Part shown: positions 57,813 to 64,000 of the stretch, piece by piece
Layout: each line of letters begins with the position of its first letter
Numbering within the stretch: position 1 is the first letter of the stretch
Origin: Serratia liquefaciens
GTDB lineage: Bacteria; Pseudomonadota; Gammaproteobacteria; Enterobacterales; Enterobacteriaceae
Reading direction: 5' to 3'
DNA: 64,000 nt
Assembly: GCF_027594825.1 (NCBI RefSeq)
Contig: NZ_CP088930.1
Coordinates: forward strand, 4,153,019 to 4,217,018
Position numbers and translations under genes: made by a program
Notes under the pieces: model-generated
What the model saw: only the letters and a program-made list of their open reading frames with translations
Databases searched by the model: none
What the model was told of the DNA's origin: nothing

Positions 57813-58552
57813 TATTTACTCCCCAAGTTGCCGGGCAACTGCACTTTTTTCTCTACCAGCCGCATAAACAGCATGATCACGGCGTTGATGGCGATATAGG
57901 CCAGCGTAATAGCGGTAAAGGATTCATAGGCATGCGCAGAGTAGTCCAGCAGTTTGCCGGCCTGGGCAGCCATGTCGACCAACCCGATAGTGGAAGCGAT
58001 GGCGGAGTTTTTCACCAGGTTGAGCATTTCCGAGGTCATCGGCGGCACAATCACCCGGTAGGCATTCGGCAACAGCACGTAGCGGTAGGTTTGCGGCAGC
58101 GTCAGGCCCATCGCCAACCCGGCCGCTCTTTGGCCGCGCGGCAGTGACTGAATGGCAGCACGTACCTGCTCGCAGACGCGAGCGGCGGTAAACAGCCCGA
58201 GGCACAGCATCGAGGAAACAAAGAATTGCACGTTGGGATCGAGTTCGGTTTTGAACCACATGCCGATATTTGTCGGCAGCAGTTCCGGGATCACCAGATA
58301 CCAGGTAAAGAATTGGACAATCAGCGGCACATTACGGAACAGTTCGACGTAACAGGTGCCGAGGGTGGAAAGAAAGCGGTTGGGCACGGTACGCAAAATA
58401 CCGAACAGCGAACCGACAAAGAAAGCGATGATCCATGCACAGACGGAGAGGGCTACCGTGACCTGAAAGCCGGACCAAATCCAGCCGAGGTAGGTGGTAT
58501 TCCCAAACGGGGCCTGCTGCAGGAAGATACCCCAGTTCCAATCTATTGACAT
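57812..58552 (-). CDS. gltJ: Glutamate/aspartate ABC transporter permease GltJ
   Basis: Inner-membrane permease of 246 residues, the E. coli length. Starts [18 protein letters not shown]; the docking loop is [20 protein letters not shown]. Separated from gltI by 211 bases that contain a hairpin, the usual arrangement where the binding protein is made in excess. Confidence 0.96.
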   Translation of the reverse strand: MSIDWNWGIFLQQAPFGNTTYLGWIWSGFQVTVALSVCAWIIAFFVGSLFGILRTVPNRFLSTLGTCYVELFRNVPLIVQFFTWYLVIPELLPTNIGMWFKTELDPNVQFFVSSMLCLGLFTAARVCEQVRAAIQSLPRGQRAAGLAMGLTLPQTYRYVLLPNAYRVIVPPMTSEMLNLVKNSAIASTIGLVDMAAQAGKLLDYSAHAYESFTAITLAYIAINAVIMLFMRLVEKKVQLPGNLGSK

Positions 58553-58674
58553 AACAAACTCCGTTAAGCGGGCGCAGAGCGCCTAAAGATTGATGACTAT
58601 TCAACGCCGAGGGCGCCGCGGCCAGTCGGGCTGACTTATCTGTGCGGGCATCGGTAATGCGTTATGGGAAAAAT

Positions 58675-58697
58675 ACGGGAGGGGAACGGCCTCCCGT
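58675..58697 (-). terminator. Intercistronic hairpin between gltI and gltJ
   Basis: ACGGGAGG and CCTCCCGT with a 7-base loop, followed on the minus strand by ATTTTT. It should terminate part of the transcripts after gltI, so the receptor exceeds the membrane subunits. Confidence 0.7.
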
Positions 58698-58763
58698 GTT
58701 CCTGTCTGTCCCAGCCATCAACAGGGCTGGTTTGGCCTGGCGGCCGCCCCAGCTCTTGTTCTA

Positions 58764-59660
58764 TTAGTTCAGTGCTTTATCGTTAGGCTCTTTGAACAGT
58801 TGCTTCATGTCGTCGGACAGTTCGAAGTTCATGTTGAGGTTCTTCGGAGGGATAGGCTGCTTGAACCACTTATCAAACCATTTGGTCGCTTCGCCTGAAG
58901 TTTGAGCCTGAGCGATGGTGTCATCGACCAGCTTCTTGAACTCAGGATCGTCTTTGCGCAGCATACAGCCGTAGGCTTCTTTCGATTGAGGCGTGCCGAT
59001 AATTTCCCATTGGTCCGGCTTCTTCGCTTTCGCGCGCTCACCTGCCAGCAGGGCGTCATCCATCATAAAGGCCACCGCACGACCGCTTTCCAGAGTACGG
59101 AAGGAGTCACCGTGGTCTTTGGCGCTGATGATGCGCATGTTCATCTTGCCGCTGTCGTTCAGTTTATTGAGCAGCACTTCCGAGGTGGTACCGGATGTCA
59201 CCACCACGGCTTTACCGGCCAGGTCTTTGAAATCTTTGACGTCAGAGCCTTTTTTCACCAGCAGACGGGTGCCGACCACGAAGATGGTATCGGAGAAGGC
59301 TGCCTGTTTTTGGCGCTCGAGGTTGTTGGTGGTCGAGCCGCATTCGAAGTCAAAGGTGCCGTTTTGCAGCAGCGGGATACGGTTCTGTGAAGTGATCGGC
59401 AGCATTTTGACCTGCAGATCAGGAGCGTTCAGTTTTTTCTTAACTGCTTCAACGATTTGGTTGGAGTAGTCCTGGGAGTAACCCACAACTTTTTGCTGGT
59501 TGTCGTAGTAGGAGAACGGCACTGACGATTCGCGGTGGCCGACAACGATCACGCCGTTGTCTTTGATTTTCTTTAGCGTCCCGGTCAGTTCTTCCGCATG
59601 GGCTACGTTACCTGCCATACCGATCAGCAGTAACGATAACGCCAATTTACGCATTTGCAT
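58764..59660 (-). CDS. gltI: Glutamate/aspartate periplasmic binding protein GltI
   Basis: Receptor of 298 residues for the glt transporter. Signal peptide about 1-22 (LLLIGMAGNVAHA); the mature protein has VVGHRESSVPFSYYDNQQ, FDFECGSTTNNLERQK, VVVTSGTTSEVLLNKL and the end FKEPNDKALN, all as in E. coli. GGAG lies 7 bases before the chosen ATG; a second ATG two codons on is possible. First gene of gltIJKL. Confidence 0.96.
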   Translation of the reverse strand: MQMRKLALSLLLIGMAGNVAHAEELTGTLKKIKDNGVIVVGHRESSVPFSYYDNQQKVVGYSQDYSNQIVEAVKKKLNAPDLQVKMLPITSQNRIPLLQNGTFDFECGSTTNNLERQKQAAFSDTIFVVGTRLLVKKGSDVKDFKDLAGKAVVVTSGTTSEVLLNKLNDSGKMNMRIISAKDHGDSFRTLESGRAVAFMMDDALLAGERAKAKKPDQWEIIGTPQSKEAYGCMLRKDDPEFKKLVDDTIAQAQTSGEATKWFDKWFKQPIPPKNLNMNFELSDDMKQLFKEPNDKALN

Positions 59661-59989
59661 GGTCCAACTCCTTTGCTGTTGTGGTGGCTCAAATTCAAAG
59701 AGCATCAGATTCTAAATGGAGATTTATTGCTCAAGTATAAAGATAGTCTTAGAACACATAACCGTTAGAAAATAGCCGATTGTGAATGGATTGAAACTAA
59801 AATGTTTCTTTTTTTGAGACGCCACGCGCACCAAATTAATGCAACAAAACCCCAATGCACCTTTGTGGTGCCGGTCATGCTCTTGAGTTGTGCACTGGTG
59901 CGACAAAACGTCAGTAAAAGTAAATCGGCTCTCTGTAACAGAGTAATTAAAGCAAGGAGTGTGCCAGAAGCATTGATTTGGCGACGGTT
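59661..59989. other. gltI upstream region, no gene supported
   Basis: AT-rich DNA that should hold the glt promoter. No operator was identified with confidence. The region ends at an ERIC element, and lnt ends about 45 bases beyond that. Confidence 0.4.
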
Positions 59990-60116
59990 TATGCTAGTCG
60001 CCTTTCAAGCTGCAGCGTTGTTACCTGCACTCGCTCACCCCAGTTACTTACTTAAGTAAGCGCCTGGGGATGAGCGAGCTGGTCGCCTAGCTGCAACTTG
60101 AAATTCATAGGGTATA
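59990..60116. repeat. ERIC element of 127 bases
   Basis: Full-length copy at the classical ERIC length, without insertion: TCGCCTTTCAAGCTGCAGCG, the central CCCCAGTTACTTACTTAAGT, CTGGGGATGAGCGAGC and the end CATAGGGTATA. It lies between lnt and gltI, both minus strand. Confidence 0.9.
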
Positions 60117-60160
60117 CCGCGAGTAATTGAACGGGGCGCTGATGGGCAGCGCCCCGGGGC

Positions 60161-61690
60161 TTATTTACGGCGTAGGCCGAGGGTCAACGCCAGGCCACCG
60201 AGCAGCAGGGTGATGATCCACAACGGCGTGGCGCCAAAACGGGCATAAGGCGTGATGCCGGTGGTTGGCGTGACTTTCACCTCCAGCACCTTGCGGGTGA
60301 ACTGAGGGATCTCTGCGATCACCTCACCGTTGGCGTCTACCGCGGCGGTGACGCCGTTATTGGTGCTGCGCAACAGAGGACGACCCAGCTCCAGAGCACG
60401 CATCCGCGCCATCTGGAAGTGCTGCCATGGGCCGATGGAATGGCCGAACCAGGCGTCGTTGGAGATGGTCAGCAGGAAGTTGGTGTCCGGGCGGAAGTTG
60501 TCGCGTACCTGCTGGCCGAGAACAATCTCATAACAGATCGCCGCCGTCAGGTTATAGCCCTTCACGCTGAGCTGTGGCTGGACGTAGTCGCCACGGCTGA
60601 AAGAGGACATCGGCAAATCGAAGAACGGTGCCAGCGGGCGCAGCAGCGTTTCCAGCGGCACAAACTCGCCAAACGGCACCAGATGGTGCTTGTTGTAGCG
60701 GTCCTTGGCCGGATAAACGTACGGCGTCGGCTCGCCGAGCACGATGGCGCTGTTGTAGATTTGCTGGCCCTGCGGCGTGGCACGCACATCAACGATACCG
60801 GTGATCAGGCTGCTGTTTTTGGCGCGCATCAGGTCATCCATCATGGTCAGGAAACCGTTCTGGCTGGCTTCGTAATCCGGAATGGCAGACTCCGGCCAGA
60901 TGATGATCGGTGCCTTGCCCATATAAGGACGAGTTTCGTCCAAATAGGTTTGCAAGGTGCTGACCAACGCTTTCGGATCCCACTTCATCGACTGAGCGAT
61001 ATTGCCCTGCACCATCGCGACGTTGACCGCCTTGTCCGGCTGCGGGGTAAACCAGTGCAGCTGGCGTAACGGCCACGGCAGCAACAGCAGTGCGACGGCA
61101 ACCCCCGCCGCGGCGATCCGACGCTGATTGACGGCGTACACCAACAGCCCGGCGATCGCCATCAGCACAAAGGTGATGGTATCGACCCCGAGCAACGGCG
61201 CCACGCCTTTCAGCGGGCCGTTAAGCTGGCTGTAGCCAAACTGCAGCCAGGGGAAGCCGGTCAGCACCCAGCCACGTAAAAACTCGGTGATTTGCCACAG
61301 CACGGGCGCAGCAATCGCTAAACGGTACCAGCTGGTGGTTGGCCACAGGCGTGCCAGTAACCCGGCGAACAGCCCGGTATACAGCGACAGGTAAGCCGCC
61401 AGCAGCACGACCAGGAAGATGTTGACGGAGAAAGGCATGCCGCCGAAGTCGGCAATGCTGACGTAAACCCAGTTGATCCCCGTTCCGAACAGACCGAAAC
61501 CCCAGTAAAAACCGAGCAGGGCAGACTGTTTGGTGGTGCGGTTCAGGGTTACGGCCAACAGGCCGAACAGGGAGACAAGGGCCGCCGGCCAGATATCGTA
61601 AGGGGAAAACGCCAGCGTGCCGCTGGCGCCGGTCAACAGCGCCAGCAGGGCGCGAACCCACTGGCGTTCAAGGAAAGAGGCTTTAGCCAT
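60161..61690 (-). CDS. lnt: Apolipoprotein N-acyltransferase Lnt
   Basis: Adds the third acyl chain to lipoproteins in the inner membrane. The 509-residue protein has about seven N-terminal helices, then a periplasmic nitrilase-like domain with the catalytic triad: Glu in [11 protein letters not shown], Lys in [17 protein letters not shown] and Cys in [10 protein letters not shown]; one helix closes it. It follows corC by 7 bases. Confidence 0.96.
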   Translation of the reverse strand: MAKASFLERQWVRALLALLTGASGTLAFSPYDIWPAALVSLFGLLAVTLNRTTKQSALLGFYWGFGLFGTGINWVYVSIADFGGMPFSVNIFLVVLLAAYLSLYTGLFAGLLARLWPTTSWYRLAIAAPVLWQITEFLRGWVLTGFPWLQFGYSQLNGPLKGVAPLLGVDTITFVLMAIAGLLVYAVNQRRIAAAGVAVALLLLPWPLRQLHWFTPQPDKAVNVAMVQGNIAQSMKWDPKALVSTLQTYLDETRPYMGKAPIIIWPESAIPDYEASQNGFLTMMDDLMRAKNSSLITGIVDVRATPQGQQIYNSAIVLGEPTPYVYPAKDRYNKHHLVPFGEFVPLETLLRPLAPFFDLPMSSFSRGDYVQPQLSVKGYNLTAAICYEIVLGQQVRDNFRPDTNFLLTISNDAWFGHSIGPWQHFQMARMRALELGRPLLRSTNNGVTAAVDANGEVIAEIPQFTRKVLEVKVTPTTGITPYARFGATPLWIITLLLGGLALTLGLRRK

Positions 61691-61697
61691 GTTTGAT

Positions 61698-62576
61698 TTA
61701 TTCTTCCAGTTTCGGTTGCGGAGAATCGTCCGGAATTTTTACATGAACCTGGATGATACGTCGACTGTCCGCCATCGCAACTTTAAATAGGTAACCTTCG
61801 ATTTCAATGGTTTCCCCGCGTGCAGGCAGGTGACCGAAGGCTTGCATCACCAGGCCGCCGATGGTGTCGACCTCGTCGTCGCTGAAGTGGGTGCCGAAGG
61901 CTTCGTTGAAGTCTTCAATTGGCGCCAGCGCTCGCACTGTATACATATGGCGGCTGAGCTGGCGGATATCCAGATCGTCTTCGTCGTCATATTCGTCTTC
62001 GATTTCGCCGACAATCAGTTCCAGAATATCTTCGATGGTGACCAGGCCGGACACGCCGCCGAACTCGTCAATGACAATCGCCATGTGATAACGCTGGGAG
62101 CGGAACTCCTTCAGCATCCGGTCTACTCGCTTGCTTTCAGGCACCACCACGGCGGTGCGCAGCACCTTGTCGATACTGAATTCCTCGGATTCCGCGCGCA
62201 TAAACGGCAGCAGATCCTTGGCCATCAGAATGCCTTCGATGTGATCTTTATCTTCGCTGATCACCGGGAAGCGCGAGTGGGCGGATTCAATGATCACGTC
62301 CAGGCACTCTTCCAGCGTTTGGTTACGCTTGAGCGTCACCATCTGGGAGCGCGGGATCATGATATCGCGCACGCGCTGCTCGGCGATATCCATCACGCCT
62401 TCCAGCATGTCTCGGGTATCGGGATCGATCAGGTCGTTTTGCTCGGAATCACGGATCAGCTCTACCAGATCGCCACGGTTTTTGGGTTCGCCGTGGAACA
62501 GCTGGTTAAGGATAAGAGTAAAGAACCCCTTCTTGGGACTGGGGCTGTCATTGCTTTGTGAATGGTCGTCGCTCAT
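61698..62576 (-). CDS. corC: CBS-domain protein CorC/YbeX
   Basis: Cytoplasmic protein of 292 residues, without membrane helices. Two CBS domains (about 68-190: [18 protein letters not shown] and [20 protein letters not shown]) and a C-terminal CorC/HlyC transporter-associated domain ([20 protein letters not shown]). It is linked with magnesium/cobalt efflux and, in E. coli, with ribosome metabolism; the reaction is not known. Between ybeY and lnt as in E. coli. Confidence 0.95.
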   Translation of the reverse strand: MSDDHSQSNDSPSPKKGFFTLILNQLFHGEPKNRGDLVELIRDSEQNDLIDPDTRDMLEGVMDIAEQRVRDIMIPRSQMVTLKRNQTLEECLDVIIESAHSRFPVISEDKDHIEGILMAKDLLPFMRAESEEFSIDKVLRTAVVVPESKRVDRMLKEFRSQRYHMAIVIDEFGGVSGLVTIEDILELIVGEIEDEYDDEDDLDIRQLSRHMYTVRALAPIEDFNEAFGTHFSDDEVDTIGGLVMQAFGHLPARGETIEIEGYLFKVAMADSRRIIQVHVKIPDDSPQPKLEE

Positions 62577-62660
62577 GGCGTTTTAGTTAATATCACTCAT
62601 GTCAGAGTTAGGGGAGTCAGCGGCAGCCCCATACGGGGGCTGCGGGGAAATCAGCTGACG

Positions 62661-63134
62661 TCAGAGGGGGTCTTTTTCCGCCAGGTACGGGTCCGGGTAA
62701 CCCAGGCCGTGCATGATTTCGGTTTCCAAAGACTCCATTTCTTCGGCTTCATCGTCTTCGATGTGGTCATACCCTAGCAGATGAAGGCTGCCATGGACAA
62801 CCATATGCGCCCAGTGGGCCTCCAGCGCCTTTTCTTGCTCGACCGCTTCCTGTTCAACCACCTGGCGGCAGATGATCAGATCGCCCAGCAGCGGCAGCTC
62901 GATACCCGGGGGGGCTTCGAACGGAAAAGACAGCACGTTGGTCGGTTTGTCCTTGCCGCGATAGGTCAGGTTCAGCTCGTTGCTTTCCGCTTCATCTACC
63001 AGACGAACGGTGACCTCGGCCTCCTCCTGAAACTGCGGCAGCACGCCTTCCAGCCAGCGCTGGAAGGCGGCTTCATCCGGCAGGCCGTTGCTGTCTGCAC
63101 AGGCAATCTGCAGATCCAAAATCACCTGACTCAT
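62661..63134 (-). CDS. ybeY: Endoribonuclease YbeY
   Basis: Metal-dependent RNase of 157 residues for 16S rRNA 3'-end maturation and ribosome quality control. The zinc motif [11 protein letters not shown] is complete (His114, His118, His124), and the conserved [14 protein letters not shown] block precedes it. Its ATG overlaps the ybeZ stop by 4 bases. An 84-base spacer follows before corC. Confidence 0.97.
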   Translation of the reverse strand: MSQVILDLQIACADSNGLPDEAAFQRWLEGVLPQFQEEAEVTVRLVDEAESNELNLTYRGKDKPTNVLSFPFEAPPGIELPLLGDLIICRQVVEQEAVEQEKALEAHWAHMVVHGSLHLLGYDHIEDDEAEEMESLETEIMHGLGYPDPYLAEKDPL

Positions 63135-64000
63135 GGTGTCTCCTGCTCGGAGGCGATGGTCGCCTCGCGTTTACGTTGTTCGGCAATCGCATCTTTGCGT
63201 TTTTGTTCGGCGGCTTCCCAGGCTTCATAAGCGATGACCACGCGGGCCACCACCGGATGACGCACCACGTCTTCGCTATGGAAGAAATTGAAGCTCAGCT
63301 CTTCGACGTCCGACAACACTTCCACCGCGTGGCGCAGGCCGGATTTTTGGTTGCGCGGCAGGTCTATCTGCGTCACGTCACCGGTAATGACCGCCTTGGA
63401 GTTGAAGCCGATACGGGTGAGGAACATCTTCATCTGTTCGATGGTGGTGTTCTGGCTCTCGTCGAGGATGATAAACGCGTCGTTCAGGGTGCGGCCGCGC
63501 ATATAGGCCAGCGGCGCGACTTCTATCACGTTACGTTCGATCAGCTTCTCAACGCGCTCAAAGCCCAGCATTTCGAACAGGGCGTCATACAGCGGGCGCA
63601 GGTAAGGATCGACCTTCTGGCTCAGATCCCCCGGCAGGAAGCCCAGTTTTTCACCGGCTTCGACCGCCGGACGGGTCAGCAGAATGCGGCGGATCTCCTG
63701 GCGTTCCAATGCGTCCACCGCAGCGGCGACCGCCAGGTAGGTCTTGCCGGTACCGGCCGGGCCGATGCCGAAGGTGATGTCGTGATCGAGAATATTGGCG
63801 ATGTACTGCGCCTGATTCGGCGTCCGCGGTTTCACCATGCCGCGTTTGGTTTTGATGGTCACCGCCTTGCCGTAATCCGGCACGCTGTCGGCAACCTGTT
63901 CCAGCACCCGGCTTTCTTTGATCGCCAAATGGATCTGCTCCGGGTCGATATCCGGGATCACGCCGCGAATGGGGGCGGTATCGACATACAGATGGCGCAA
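63131..64000 (-). CDS. ybeZ: PhoH-like ATPase YbeZ, N-terminus beyond the window
   Basis: The visible 289 residues are the C-terminal part of a PhoH-family protein of about 350 residues; the codon at the edge is an internal Leu, not a start. Walker A is [13 protein letters not shown], Walker B is [12 protein letters not shown], and GDVTQIDLP is the motif III region. It binds and works with YbeY in rRNA processing. The basic, charged tail is typical. Confidence 0.95.
   Translation of the reverse strand: MRHLYVDTAPIRGVIPDIDPEQIHLAIKESRVLEQVADSVPDYGKAVTIKTKRGMVKPRTPNQAQYIANILDHDITFGIGPAGTGKTYLAVAAAVDALERQEIRRILLTRPAVEAGEKLGFLPGDLSQKVDPYLRPLYDALFEMLGFERVEKLIERNVIEVAPLAYMRGRTLNDAFIILDESQNTTIEQMKMFLTRIGFNSKAVITGDVTQIDLPRNQKSGLRHAVEVLSDVEELSFNFFHSEDVVRHPVVARVVIAYEAWEAAEQKRKDAIAEQRKREATIASEQETP

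Overview
The window reads as chromosomal DNA of an enterobacterium close to Serratia. This is inferred from near-identity of many translated proteins to Escherichia coli housekeeping proteins recalled from memory, from GC-rich coding DNA, from ERIC repeats, and from gene order. The right half (about 35.5-64 kb) follows the E. coli order cspE-crcB-tatE-lipA-lipB-ybeD-dacA-rlpA-mrdB-mrdA-rlmH-rsfS-nadD-holA-lptE-leuS-ybeL-rihA-gltLKJI-lnt-ybeX-ybeY-ybeZ. The left end carries galP-galE, purEK, lpxH-ppiB, cysS, ybcJ-folD and a tRNA-Arg(UCU) gene. No insertion sequence, integrase, CRISPR array or rRNA was seen. The last gene (ybeZ) is cut by the window edge.

Region 1 (0-9.7 kb) is core metabolism: galactose import and epimerisation under a gal-type GalR/CRP promoter, purine synthesis under a PurR operator, lipid A synthesis, a cyclophilin, cysteinyl-tRNA synthetase and folate C1 metabolism. 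A near-perfect Zur-type palindrome lies between ppiB and cysS. Two small overlapping unknown genes precede the tRNA.

Region 2 (9.7-35.4 kb) is accessory. Directly after tRNA-Arg sits a gene for an autotransporter whose passenger is a PAP2/class A acid phosphatase; it is preceded by a good Pho box, so it is probably a phosphate-starvation-induced surface phosphatase. Next comes a complete 3-hydroxyanthranilate meta-cleavage pathway: seven genes on the minus strand, a divergent LysR regulator, then an aldehyde dehydrogenase and an aromatic-acid MFS importer on the plus strand. It would convert 3-hydroxyanthranilate to pyruvate and acetyl-CoA. After a stretch of small genes, gene remnants and serial terminators come a MASE1-GGDEF diguanylate cyclase, a cold-shock-domain protein, a VOC protein and a minus-strand cluster of amidohydrolase, flavin monooxygenase, binding protein, acetyltransferase, permease and ATPase. 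That cluster has the gene set of the Bacillus yxe pathway for S-(2-succino)cysteine breakdown.

Region 3 (35.5-64 kb) is the conserved cell-envelope block. Relative to E. coli it has a TetR/Bcr-type efflux pair and a small membrane-protein gene inserted between cspE and crcB, a fluoride riboswitch in front of crcB, a DgcC-like diguanylate cyclase beside tatE, and lipA directly overlapping lipB with no ybeF between them. Three ERIC elements are present: one of the classical 127-bp length and two with extra or replaced central DNA.
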